Shown in pieces: positions 21,550-33,168 of a DNA stretch of 43,917 bases. The notes beneath the pieces were generated by a model that worked only from the letters and a program-made list of their open reading frames with translations, had not been told where the DNA came from and searched no databases. Source of the stretch: Tubiluchus corallicola (lineage: Eukaryota; Priapulida; Priapulimorpha; Priapulimorphida; Tubiluchidae). Position 1 is the stretch's first letter. Every line of letters begins with the position of its first letter. The stretch spans positions 1 to 43,917 of the forward strand of contig JAQGDQ010001375.1 of the NCBI GenBank assembly GCA_030141605.1, read 5' to 3'. Both the position numbers and the translations under genes were made by a program.

Positions 21550-21600
21550 TTGTGCTACTGTTATGGATCATCTGGATGGGTGACCGTGGTTGAATTAGCA
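21550..21600 (+). mobile_element. Possible 5S-like fragment in SDR intron 1
   Basis: CATCTGGATGGGTGACCGTGG resembles the box C end of 5S rRNA (CTTGGATGGGTGACCGCC). Only about 20 bases match, so this may be a SINE scrap or chance. Confidence 0.3.
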
Positions 21601-21682
21601 GTTGGTGGAAATTTGAAAACAATGTTGGTGCAACAACTCTAATTACCACACATATTAACAATGTTTTGCGTTATACTTACAG

Positions 21683-21916
21683 GGTGTGGTTATGGTAGAT
21701 TTTGACGAAGAAGCTGGGCGTGCAACAGAAAGTGAATTTGCTACAAAATTTGGTACTGGTCGTGCCATATTTGTGAAAGCCAATGTCACAGATGATACTC
21801 AACTAGAAGAAGCTTTCAAAGAGGCTATAAAGATATTTGGAGGGCTTGATATTGTGTCCTGCACAGCTGGAGTGATGGATGAAAAGAATTACAAAAGAAT
21901 GCTTTCGATAAATCTG
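21683..21916 (+). CDS. SDR (15-PGDH-like) exon 2, left copy
   Basis: Between acceptor TTACAG and donor CTG|GTAAAA lie 78 codons, phase 0 at both ends. The sequence carries VVMVDFD (beta-2 with the NAD-selecting Asp), KANVTDD (the D of the adenine-binding loop), FGGLDIVSCTAGVMDEKNY (beta-4, where CTAG stands for the usual NNAG) and SINL at the end, including the conserved Asn of the catalytic tetrad. CTAG in place of NNAG is a notable change seen in both arms. Nine of 234 bases differ from the right copy, six silent. Confidence 0.88.
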
Positions 21917-23152
21917 GTAAAAATTGTCACTGTAGGAAATATGTAACTGACGTATCTATGACTATGATACTTTGGTCAGAACACAGTTTACTAAAAATAT
22001 TAATTTGAATAGAAATTGAGTACCATGGTAAGTTAAAAGTAACTTTGAGTACTAAGTTACTTATGTTGAACTCAGTTGGTACAAATCATACTCAATTTAA
22101 TACTTTTCCTGGCTTTTTAATTTTTTTCAGTTTGGTTATTAAAATATTAAAATAATGTGTTAAACAAATTTTTTGAGCAGCAGAAGTGCTGAGGCTGCAA
22201 CAGCGTTTCTTTGCAGAGCATTTGTTTCTAAACGACTGAATTGAATAAATTTTGTTTCTCAAAACGAGTACAAAAAAGATTCGTGAAATTGTTTATATAG
22301 CTTCGAGATTAACCTACCATTTCTGAAATTCCTGTTTAAAGCACAAAAAACCCTCCACTTACATCAAGCTTAAAAAATTCATCTTGAAATTTTTTAACCA
22401 CTTACATACTGCCTTTTTACATGCATGGCTTGCGTCGGCAGTAACGCTATACAAAACGTGTAAATTTAAATTCTCGCGATAACCATTAGACGCAGCCAAG
22501 CGTTTGAAACAAATAACACTGAGTAAAGTTTGAAAAATAATCAGAGCATGAGTAGCACATATGTTACTAACTTAGTAAAATTTTATATTACACTATATCT
22601 TGTCAATAGGACGCAAAATATGTTTTTGGTTAGAGAGTGGCGCACCCTGCAGGGTGAGCCAGCGACATTTTACCAATTGGCTCGAACATTTTAAATTATT
22701 ATTTCTAGTTACATAAGTCTTTAAAGCAGGTAAGCGAAATGCTAAGTAATAAAGATTTGCATAGAAAGTCTTTTGGGACATAATTTAACATTTTCTTTTC
22801 TTCCCTTGATATACGTTTTGCGTAGGTGACGTCACGTAATGGCGACTTCGGAACAGTATTGTGAGAGATTTAAAATGAAAATAAACAAAAATTCCTTTTA
22901 ACGCGAGTACGATATACGATATGCATCAAATTGCTATAAGCTAATATATTTTTTTAAAGCGACTTTTCTGAAACATACTTTAGAACACCCTTTTCTTGTC
23001 CTTTAAATACGCTGATACACGCCACCTACTTGCAGACTGGCTTTTACCGTTTTCCTAATAGTACATTCTGGTACAGTAGTAACCGAAAAGAAACAGTGTA
23101 GGGTTTTTAATCCTCTTTGTAACAGTCATGATACCTGCTATTTCGGTTTCAG

Positions 23153-23249
23153 GAGGCAGTAATAACAGGTTCATACTTGGCACTTGATTACATAGGAAAA
23201 AGTAGCGAAGGTAAATCTGGAGTAGTGATCAACACCGCATCCGTCTTAG
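23153..23249 (+). CDS. SDR exon 3 (single copy)
   Basis: Acceptor GGTTTCAG is followed by EAVITGSYLALDYIGKSSEG, then KSGVVINTASVLG, ending at TTAG|GTGAGA with one base carried over. This is helix alpha-E and beta-5 of the SDR fold, with the catalytic serine in NTAS (the second position of the tetrad). It joins exon 2 in phase 0 as SINL|EAVI. No copy exists in the right arm, so only the left gene copy can have it. Confidence 0.88.
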
Positions 23250-23309
23250 GTGAGAGCAACTTTCATACTTTGCAATGTTTTATGAATTGTAAAGGACGTA
23301 GATGTAGAC

Positions 23310-24186
23310 CTAGCTCGAATTTGAACTCGAATTTAACGTTTATTACGTAGGGCTAACTCAAATTTAACCTTTATTACGTAGGACTAACTCGAATTTAACG
23401 TTTATTACTTAGGGCTAACTCAAATTTAACCTTTATTACGTAGGCCTAACTCGAATTTAACGTTTATTACGTATGGCTAACTCAAATTTAACCTTTATTA
23501 TGTAGGCCCAATTCGAATTTAACTTTTATTATGTAAGACTAACTTGAACTCAACTTTTATTATGTAGGCCTAACTCGAATTTAACTTTTATTATGTAAGA
23601 CTAACTTGAATTTAACTTTTTTTATGTAGGACTAACTCGAATTTAACTTTTATTATGTGAGAGTAACTTGAATTTAACTTTTATTACGTAGGCCTAACTC
23701 GAATTTAACTTTTATTATGTAAGCGTAACTAGAATTTAACTTTTATTATGTAGGCCTAACTCGAATTTAACTTTTATTACGTAGGCCTAACTCGAATTTA
23801 ACTTTTATTATGTAGGCCTAACTCGAATTTAACTTTTATTATGTAGGCCTAACTCGAATTTAACTTTTATTATGTAGGCCTAACTAGAATTTAACTTTCA
23901 TTATGTAAGCGTAACTTCAATTTAACTTTTATTATGTAGGCCTAACTCGAATTTAACTTTTATTATGTAGGCCTAACTCGAATTTAACTTTTATTATGTA
24001 AGACTAATTTAAATTTAACTTTTGTTATGTAAGACTAACTTGAATTTAACTTTTATTATGTAAGACTAATTTAAATTTAACTTTTATTATGTAGGACTAA
24101 CTCGAATTTAATTTTTATTACGTAAGACTAACTCGAATTTAACTTTTAGTACGTAAGACTAACTCGAATTTAACTTTTATTACGTA
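23310..24186 (+). repeat. 31-bp minisatellite in SDR intron 3
   Basis: About 28 head-to-tail copies of a 31-bp unit of the form TAGGCCTAACTCGAA followed by TTTAACTTTTATTATG. Variants (TAGGCCT/TAAGACT, ACTCGAA/ACTTGAA) occur in runs, suggesting local expansion. Confidence 0.95.
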
Positions 24187-24287
24187 TTGTAATTTCAATG
24201 CAACTCTGACATTTTGGTCTTGAACTGTGAAATGAATTCCTGCAACGAGTTGGAATTTCTAAACGGTTTTTCTTGTTTCCCATTCAG

Positions 24288-24367
24288 GTCTCGTTGGTTT
24301 TGCGGGATTGCCTGCTTACTGCGCATCTAAATTTGGTGTTGTGGGTTTAACAAGATCATTGAGTCAG
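24288..24367 (+). CDS. SDR exon 4 (single copy, carries YxxxK)
   Basis: Acceptor CATTCAG opens with the last two bases of a Gly codon and reads LVGFAGLPAYCASKFGVVGL, then TRSLSQ and donor CAG|GTAAAT. YCASK is the catalytic YxxxK of the SDR family, and the context (P.YCASK.G..G.TRS) is that of 15-PGDH. Exons 1-4 encode 168 of the roughly 260 residues usual for the family. The substrate-binding C-terminal half is absent: 136 bases further the minisatellite starts, and then the inverted arm. Confidence 0.88.
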
Positions 24368-24502
24368 GTAAATGTTGATACATGTTACTGGTGAAAGATA
24401 CACGTGGGAAAAACTTTGAATAGCTAGTGTCATACTAGACAGTAGCTAAGATGTTTAAAATGTTAACGATCGATGAAGACATCATCGTTGTACCCATCAT
24501 CT

Positions 24503-24915
24503 AGTGAGTGATAGCAAAGATACAAAAGATGACTGATTTCAGATCTCACACAACAAGTTTGTGTGTTATTAAGTATTGTGAGTGATACCAAAGATACAAA
24601 AGATGGGTGATTTCAGATCTGACCACAACAAGTGTGTGTGTTATTAGGTACTGTGAGTGATACCAAAGATACAAAAGATGAGTGATTTCAGATCTCACCA
24701 CAACAAGTGTGTGTGTTACTAAGTATTGTGAGTGATACCAAAGATACAAAAGATGGGTGATTTCAGATCTGACCACAACAAGTGTGTGTGTTATTAGGTA
24801 CTGTGAGTGATACCAAAGATACAAAAGATGAGTGATTTCAGATCTCACCACAACAAGTGTGTGTGTTACTAAGTATTGTGAGTGATACCAAAGATACAAA
24901 AGATGGGTGATTTCA
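24503..24915 (+). repeat. 75-bp minisatellite with 150-bp higher-order unit, ends at the fold
   Basis: GTGAGTGATACCAAAG begins at 24578, 24653, 24728, 24803 and 24878, exactly 75 bp apart, with a diverged first unit at 24503. Units alternate between two types (GGGTGATTT..CTGACC..TTATTAGGTAC and GAGTGATTT..CTCACC..TTACTAAGTAT). The last unit breaks off after TTTCAG, where the right arm begins. Confidence 0.95.
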
Positions 24916-25977
24916 GAAAAGTCGCTTTAAAAAAATATATTAGCTTATAGCAATTTGATGCATATCGTATATCGTACTCGAGTTAAATGGAATTTTTGTT
25001 TATTTTCATTTTAAATCTCTCGCAATACTGTCCTGAAGTCGCCATTACATGACGTCACCTACGCAAAACGTATATCAAGGGAAGAAAAGAAAATGTTAAA
25101 TTATGTCCCAAAAAACTTTCAATGCAAATCTGTATTACTTAGCATTTCGCTTACCTGCTTTAAAGACTTATGTAACTAGAAATAATAATTTAAAATGTTC
25201 GAGCCAATTGGTAAAATGTCGCTTGCTCACCCTACAGGGTGCGCCACTCTCTAACTAAAAACATATTTTGAGTCCTATTGACAAGATATAGTGTAACATA
25301 AAATTTTACTAAGTTAGTAACATATGTGCTACTCATGCTCTGATTATTTTTCAAACTTTACTAAGTGTTATTTAAATTTGTTTCAAACGCTTGGCTGCGT
25401 CTAATGGTTATCGCGAGAATTTAAATTTACACGTTTTGTATAGCGTTACTGCCGACGCAAGCCCTGAATGTAAAAAGGCAGTATGTAAGTGGTTAAAAAA
25501 TTTCAAGATGAATTTTTTAAGATTGATGTAAGTGGAGGGTTTTTTGTGCTTTAAACAGGAATTTCAGAAATGGTAGGTTAATCTCGAAGCTACATAAACA
25601 ATTTCACGAATCTTTTTTGTACTCGTTTTGTGAAACAACATAGTGACATTTATTCAATACAGTCGTTCAGAAACAAATGCTCTGCAAAGAAACGCTACTG
25701 CAGCCTCAACACTTCTGCTGCTCAAAAAATTTGTTTAACACATTATTTTAATATTTTAGTAATATAAAAAAAATAAAAAGCCAGGAAAAGTATTAAATTG
25801 AGTATGATTTGTACCAACTGAGTTCAAAATAAGTAACTTAGTACTCAAAGTTACTTTTAACTTACCATGGTAGTCAATTTCTATTCAAATTAATATTTTT
25901 TAATAAACTGTGTTCTGACCAAAGTATCATAGTCATAGATACATCAGTTAAATATTTCCTACAGTGACAATATTTAC

Positions 25978-26211
25978 CAGATTTATCGAAAGCATTCTTT
26001 TGTAATTCTTTTCATCCATCACTCCAGCTGTGCAGGACACAATATCAAGTCCTCCAAATATCTTTATAGCCTCTTTGAAAGCTTCTTCTAGTTGAGTATC
26101 ATCCGTGACATTGGCTTTCACAAATATGGCCCGACCACTACCAAATTTTGTAGCAAATTCATTTTCTGTCGCGCGTCCAGCTTCTACGTCAAAATCTACC
26201 ATAACCACACC
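25978..26211 (-). CDS. SDR (15-PGDH-like) exon 2, right copy
   Basis: Same 78 codons, acceptor and donor as the left copy. Three amino acids differ (E to V, S to N, T to S) and six changes are silent, with no stop. Seven of the nine changes fall within 72 bases, which looks like patchwork conversion. The gene copy it belongs to has no exon 3 or 4 on this strand, so no complete enzyme can come from it as drawn. Confidence 0.85.
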
Positions 26212-26488
26212 CTGTAAGTATGACGCAAAACATTGTTAATATGTGTGGTAATTAGAGTTGTTGTGCCAGCATTGTTTTAAAATTTCCACCAACTGCTAAT
26301 TCAATCACGGTCACCCATCCAGATGATCCATAACAGTAGCACAAGTTTAGTTGCACTTCTACCATTAGTTATAGGATTCTAACATAATGCTGTGTTACAT
26401 AAAAGATATTTTCTATAAATAAACTTTAGTTTGTAGTCGTGCTGGTAAGTTACAGTGATTAGATCTTATGCAAGTTTAGATACTGTAC

Positions 26489-26581
26489 CTTGATCTTTCT
26501 CTCTAGCAGTGCTTCACAGTAAGCCTTTCCGATACCAGAAGCTGCTCCTGTAATCAGCGCCACCTTTCCTTCAATCTTCAT
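26489..26581 (-). CDS. SDR (15-PGDH-like) exon 1, right copy
   Basis: 31 codons from ATG at 26581 to donor AAG|GTACAG, equal in length and frame to the left copy, including TGAASGIG. The promoter-side DNA and the ATT repeat are also mirrored. Confidence 0.85.
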
Positions 26582-26992
26582 CGTGTCTTCTTCTAAGATC
26601 CACTTCTAAAAAACTAATTTTTCCTCGTGATTGTAAATAACGAAACTGCTGACAATTGTCATTAAAACCTTTGTTTTTTTCTAATATCGTCCCTTCCTGT
26701 ACCAGTCATGTAAGTACAGAAGTGGGGTTGTCACCCACAGGTACAGGAATGTGATAAAATACAAACTGCCCATTTACTACAGCTTCTTAAATTTCTGGAA
26801 ACCCTTTCCCTCCAGTCTGATCAGTTAATCCAAAAAATTCCTAAACATGACTAATATGAGCCAGTAACAGATTTGCAGAATTTGGTTGAATTCTGGTGAA
26901 AGTAGAATCAATAGGCCTTCTGAAAATAAAGTACTAATATACAACAGAATAATGCGCAGTATGTCCCTTTATCATAGTTAAGCAAAAAGCAC

Positions 26993-27078
<86 letters not shown>
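26993..27078 (-). repeat. (ATT)n microsatellite, right arm
   Basis: About 29 AAT triplets on the + strand, mirror of 20780-20887. Confidence 0.95.
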
Positions 27079-27079
<1 letters not shown>

Positions 27080-27947
27080 TACAGGTAACATCATACTGCT
27101 TAGTTAACGTTTAGTTTTTTATTTTATTTGTTCTTCTGTTTACACATACCTAGGTTTTCACTTTTGAAATTATATATCCGCTCCCTAGAAACACTGATAT
27201 CAAATTATATTAACCCAAAATAGTCCAAACCTTCTAGCTAGAAAAATACCAATTCCCAGAACCACAAACTTACTTAGCACTTCATTCACTATCAACTTGA
27301 TTTTGTATAAGTCATTGCATTTGTACTACTGAACAGCTAGCCTGGTGACCTTTGTGACCTGTTTGCTATTTTTATCTGCTAGAAATATATTTGGTTAGTG
27401 ATTGAATACATATTTATTGACAAGCTCGTGAAATGTCTGCCGCTATTATGTCTATGTCTTACCTTTTGAAAACCCCGTGAGTAGAAAAAAATTAACTGCT
27501 GTCTTTGCACAACATTATTCTGTCATTAAATACTGGAAAGAATTTGAGATTCCAGCCTAAAACTAAGACAGTTATTAAACTTTGAACGTAGCATTATGTT
27601 TAGCGTGAAATATCCAAGACAAATCTGGTATAGAAAGGACTCAGAAGTTGTCTTGATCACATGTCTAGCCTATCACAATTGTAGATATTCGAATCAGATT
27701 GAGAAACAAACGATCGTTTCGACAGCAACTGTCATTTTCAATGTTATAAATCAAGCCAAAAGAATTAATTAGTACAATTATGACACCACTAACCAAGGCA
27801 TAGAAAAACTTATATCATCACACAACTGTGAAATTCAAAATGTCATAATACAACTAGAAATAACTTAGAAAGAGGTTCTCATGTAAAGAAAACTGCAAAA
27901 AAAACAGTACCATGTACAGATTACAACAACCAGCAAACAATTAGTTT

Positions 27948-28502
27948 GTTGGCATCCTTCTGTCTCGGAAGACATTGGAGTGTGGGCCAAGAGAGTCACT
28001 TATTGATTACATTGATGGGGCTGCAGCGTCGACTGTGGCTGAGCAATCCGATCCTTGAACCACTGGAGTGGCATCTCCAGGGCGCATGCCTGGGCAAGGT
28101 GTATGGAGATCCTGCGTTGCCCAGACAACAGGAACCCCCTCTCTTCCTCCCTGGTGTAGTCCAAAGGAAAGCGGAGCGATACGTTTGGCACCAGGTTTCC
28201 TCCAGGAGCTGCCGGAGTCAGTGAACATGCTGCACTGGTCCGCCAACGGGGCTCCACTCCTGATTTGGAAGGTTTACTCCTCTACACATGGCCGTTGGGT
28301 CACTTGACCTCCTCCGCCCTCTAGCCGTTGGCTGCCTTGTGCAGCTCCTTCGCCTAGTGTCGAGATACAGTGTGGGCATCCCGCAAGCCTACAGCACCTG
28401 GTATTCCTAGGCGGTCGCCCATCCAAGTACTAACCAGGCTCTGCGTTGCTTAACTTCGGTGATCAGACGAGAACCGATGTTTTCAACGTTATATAGCCGT
28501 AG
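27948..28502 (-). mobile_element. 5S-rRNA-derived SINE, right arm
   Basis: Same 555-bp element as 19388-19942, with the 5S part at about 28385-28502. The 13-bp duplications (AAACAATTAGTTT on this strand) at 27935-27947 and 28503-28515 are still perfect. Confidence 0.9.
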
Positions 28503-29380
28503 AAACAATTAGTTTAACACCAAGCAAAGTCTACAAACTGGGAAAACAAACTACTGTAATAAGTGCCAGAAGAACATTTTACACAATTTTGCGTTTTCCA
28601 TAACTACAAGAGGGAACATTCCTAGAGGTTGGCTCTTTCATGTACAAACTGAGAGTCAATTTTTGCGGCATACATTGACCTTAGCAAAGCCTTTTTGATT
28701 GTATCCATAGAGATATGCTGTGGCACAAGCTCTCTGCATTGGTCTTAGTGGTAAAATGCTTAATGCCTTGAAAGAAATATATAACAATGTAAAACCCTGA
28801 GTCCAAGTAAATGGTTTCTTAACTGACTGGCTTAATGTTGGCAAGGGATTAAAACAAGGCTGCATATTGTTGCCACTGTTCTTTTCACTGTATATAATAA
28901 ATGACCTGACATTAGACCTAGAAACCATGGGAAAAATGTGTGAAAGTAAATAAAAATATGCATTTTATCATATGCAGATGATATTGTACTTGTAGCTCTA
29001 AATGAAAGAGATTTACAATCAATGCTGAATGTAGTTCACGACCGATGCAAAAACTGGAACTTGTGAATTAATGTTAATGTCGTCCACGTTCGTAGCAAAT
29101 GCGTAGTTTGATCTCTATTTGAGTTTACCAGTGATGCAAACAAATTAAAAATAGTAAATCAGTATAACTGCAGAAGTTGCTTGGGTATCACTATTACCGA
29201 ATTTTTAGATTTTAGTGTAATTGCAAATGACATTTCTTGTCACGCGAATAAAGCACTTTGCGTAATAACTGCAAAGTCTAAACCTTTTAGCATTTATACT
29301 GAGTTGTTTGACTCTACGGTTGTACTGATTCCTATGTACGGTGCTGCCATTAGGGGTTATCGTAGTTACTCCTGTATTAA

Positions 29381-29836
29381 CCCTTTCATACCCGTTGTAT
29401 CCCGTGGGATACATGAATATTTTCTGCCTTTAAAATTAATAAAATTTTAAAACTGACAGTTATTTGATCTGTTAATAGTTATTTTGATTTAAGCCAATAA
29501 CAATAGAGAAAAAATGGCGATAAAATGGCGAACTAGAAAATCTGCATGGCATAAAAAACTGCGCAAGGTACAGTACTTTAAAGACAACTTGTACAGATCA
29601 GCACAGCATGCATGCTAAATGTCTTAAATACTTTAAAAAATTATCAGCAGTTGCAAAATGAAGCACATTTTATGCTTCCATTGAATCCCAATGTATCCCG
29701 TGGGACACAGGCTATATTTAGTACGCGGGCACAGGTAGAAAAAAACAATTATGTGTAAACAACATGGACATACTGAACAAAAGTACCAAGCCAAAAATTT
29801 TTTTCTTATTAAAAAAATAATTTGGGAATGAAAGGG
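29381..29836. mobile_element. piggyBac-type MITE, right arm
   Basis: 456 bp between TTAA at 29377-29380 and 29837-29840, ends CCCTTTCATACCC and GGGAATGAAAGGG. It is the same insertion as 18054-18509. Confidence 0.9.
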
Positions 29837-30710
29837 TTAAAGCTGTTTATCAACGTGCTTGCCGTTTTTATACCGTGTTGGAAAATACACACCAACGCAG
29901 CTTTGGAGGGTAACTTGGGTTGGAAAGCCATGAGGCACCGTCAATGGATTTGCTTTATAAGACTGTGGTGTAGAATTTTTGTGATGAATTTTATAAACGT
30001 TTTTTCTTGCGCAGAACGTATGCAGAGAAAAGTATGAAAAACTGCAACAATCATTATGCATTTAGCAAAGACGATACTTCTGATGCAATTGACAGGCTGT
30101 TGAGGCTAAAGTCACTCAGCCAAATCAGTCTTCAAGAAATGCCATATTACGGCCAAATTCGCAGAAAAGGGTCACATGAAAACACTGTTCAGAGTTAAAA
30201 GAATGCACGCTAGACTAAAAAGTGTTCCAAAACTGTACAACAAATCCTGAAAATCTGACAGTAACTTGGAGTTGGAAACTGAAGTCTGATTCTGCGAGCG
30301 TGCTGACCAAAGATTGAACAAAAGAGCAATGTGTTGTAAATCAAGGCCGTTCTGAGCGCTTCACGTCTCTTTGTATTCAGAAATTTATTATAAAAAGTTG
30401 ACACGATGCAGCCAATAAGAATTTTAATAATTATATTTTCTGTCTATAATTTTGTGATTGTTTGAAATAATAATATAATCCCATGCATTACTTACCTATT
30501 GTCCGTAGAAAAAAACCTTGCCTAAAATCTTCTTAAGAACACCTGATACACGTGCTTAGAACGGTCGCAATGAAACTTTTGCACCTAAAGACACCTGAAC
30601 ACAGCTGGAGTTTGTACCAGGGACCAACGTGAAATACACTGCAAGGAATGCTACCCTTGATCGCTTCAGTGCTTTCTCAATTGACTTTTGTAATTTAATC
30701 TACTAATCTC

Positions 30711-33082
30711 TTATATTAATATTCTTGGTATATATATATATTTATTTATATATTTATTTATATATAAGATTCGAGGCTACAGCCCGGACGAGGGCACCAT
30801 TTGCGGCGATCTATATATCAAACGAAAGGTCTCGATCTAGTGTCGTCTCATTGGGGGTTTATTTTTCGAATTGGGCCCACCGGGAGGAACGGGGGGCGAA
30901 AAACCCCCCAAAATAGCCCTTTTTCGGGCGTTTTTTGCAAAAGTTATACGGCTGAGATGTAGAGAACGGGAACGGGCCGAGGGTGGTGCTGGGTATGGAT
31001 AGATAGCCCGTTCAGCGGTGGGTGTCATAGGCCTATTTAGAATTCGCGAGAGGGCCAGGGCGCCCCGCAACGGGCGTTTTCCCGGACCCAACTCGCGATT
31101 TTTTCCAAATTTTGACCAAACAGCATGCGGGAAAAACGTTCTAGCGGCGCCCGGTGGGACTCTGGGAAGGAGATATATGGCTCATCAGAAAGAGGAAGGA
31201 CAGGGCTACACGATGATGTGGGCTATATGTTAGGGCAGGTCCACCGAGAGGAGTATCAACGAGTTAGTTAGGAGTTCTATTTTCGGCAATTTTCGCTTAG
31301 AAAACTATTGACGCAAAGGCATTGTTGTGACGTCATCCATTGTATTCTGTCTATAATCTTATAGCTTTAATTCAGCAAAAAGCTGCTACGCTGCTACGGG
31401 CTTTGTGTTATAAATGTGGACTAGGTAGGATGTTCGCGTGTCATTCATTACACGTGGTTTTTTACGCAAAATCTTTTGCGGGGCCTTTGCTAGTAAAGAT
31501 TATTACGCGAAAACTTCTCAATTCACAATTATAGCCACTCAGGTCGTGTAATCAAGGCCAGAAGTAAGAAGATTCTTGAGTCAGGACTAGAGCCAGAGCT
31601 ACTTTGCATTTGCGCAGAACCAGGAGCTGGATGAACGCATGTTAAGCATCTGTCAGGAAACACGGTGGTCAAAATGTCAAAATTGGGTCCTCTCTAGCTC
31701 AAAAAGTGCAATACATAAGCAGGTAAAAGTGCAGTAATGTTATGAGATTTACACACCCGGGGTGGACTCATATTAATAGCAGATACCTTTTAATTTTGGA
31801 TTGAACAGTAAATACATGAACATAATTCTTCTTGTGACTTTAAGCTGGAGTTAATTTTCCATGTAGGTGGACAGTTGGGTCAGCTAGTTGTACTTTATGT
31901 ATTTGAAAGATAAGTGCTTGAACGTTTCATGAGACGGTGGCCAAAAATTAAAGTCAAATTAAACCCTCTATGAAATGAGCTTTTTAAACCTAAAATCCTG
32001 CCTTCATTACGAATATTAAATTTATTTTATTATAAACTTTTCTGTAAAACTTGTTTTTTTTTATATTTTGCCACTTCGTTGTTACTGGTATTAAATTTGA
32101 AGAACAGCCATTTTCGTTGCGCGAGACGAATGACGTAATGAGTACAGTCATGAGGTCACCAAAGATCGGTAAACAAACATCGGTAACCAAAGACGCTTTC
32201 TACGCCTGGTACGTCATTCTCGCTGACTCGCGCCAAAGACGCGAAACATGGCAATCTTTACAGCAACGTATGTGTTTGAAATTCAGTAGAAAAATGTAAG
32301 TTATTTAATTTTTAGGTTGTTTTTGTTCAATAATAACTAAGAATTCTTTAAGCCATCAAAGTAACGCGTTAACAAAAATTTATAAGCCTTTAATGTGAAA
32401 ACAGGTCATCTGGGTTAAGGCTTGTATTATCAAATTTTATAACTTGCGAGTACCAGCTGGACCGCACTCTTTCACCCGATGACAGAAGCCATTTTTAAAA
32501 CACATTATTACACCCAAAAACCAAAAACCGATCATGTATGCCACGCTCTCTGACAATTCATCTGCAAATTAGCGAGGCGAATTTTATACCAAATTCACTC
32601 TTTTTGAGTAACAGAAACAAATTTGCTTTTGAAAAACTTGTGCTAGTCTTGCAACACTTGAAAGAAACCGTAAGAAAGCCTACGTATTGCACAGCGAAAT
32701 TACATAAGAACAGACTGTACAATATCTACAACGGTAAATGTTTTATGTATACACATGCTAACCGTTACGCATCTTGAATAGTACTATAAACTTATTATAA
32801 TAATATTCAAATCCATACCCAGCACCACCCTCGGCCCGTTCCCGTTGTTCAGAAATAAGAGGTATAAGTTTTGCAAAAAACGGCCGAAAAATGGCCATTT
32901 TTGGAGGTTTTTCGCCCCCCCCCTTCCTCCCGGTGGGCCCGATTCGAAAAATAAACCATCAATGGCACGACACTAGATCCGAGACCTTTCGTTTGATGTA
33001 TAGATCGCCGCAAATGGTGCCGTCGTCCAGGCTGTAGCCTCGAATCTTATATATATATAAAATACCAAGAATATTAATATAT
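30711..33082. mobile_element. DNA element with long inverted ends, right arm
   Basis: Mirror of 14815-17183, with the same TATTAATATTCTTGGTA ends. The TA-rich stretch inside the left end is longer here (TATTTATA repeats). Confidence 0.75.
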
Positions 33083-33099
33083 AGATGTCAATCCCACTT

Positions 33100-33168
33100 T
33101 CATAAATAAAATCCACGACAAAAGTCGAGGAAAGCAATGTACGCCTGGAGCATCAGGTAAATCTTGGT
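33100..33168 (-). pseudogene. Divergent terminal exon G, right copy
   Basis: Mirror of 14729-14797 with the same acceptor, frame and TGA; one codon differs (GGG GTA to GGC GTA). Confidence 0.28.

Larger units (their letters stand above)
22974..24910. other. Unique spacer of the palindrome
   Basis: The only part between the arms that occurs once. It begins inside SDR intron 2 and holds SDR exons 3 and 4 and two minisatellites. Its right end is cut within a minisatellite unit. Confidence 0.85.
27870..30230 (+). pseudogene. LINE reverse-transcriptase remnant, right arm
   Basis: Mirror of 17640-20030, now reading on the + strand. YADD is at 28971-28982; LNALKEIYNNVKPWVQVNGF and KQGC precede it, and MYGAAIRGYRS and NAALEGNLGW follow. 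It contains the same SINE and MITE insertions and the same disruptions. Confidence 0.82.

Noticed and set aside
23310-24186. CRISPR-like array
   Set aside because: Units are contiguous without unique spacers and lie in an intron of an animal gene; it is a minisatellite.
24546-24899. 117-residue repetitive frame on the minus strand
   Set aside because: It is only the 75-bp minisatellite, whose length is a multiple of three and so stays open. No splice or start context.
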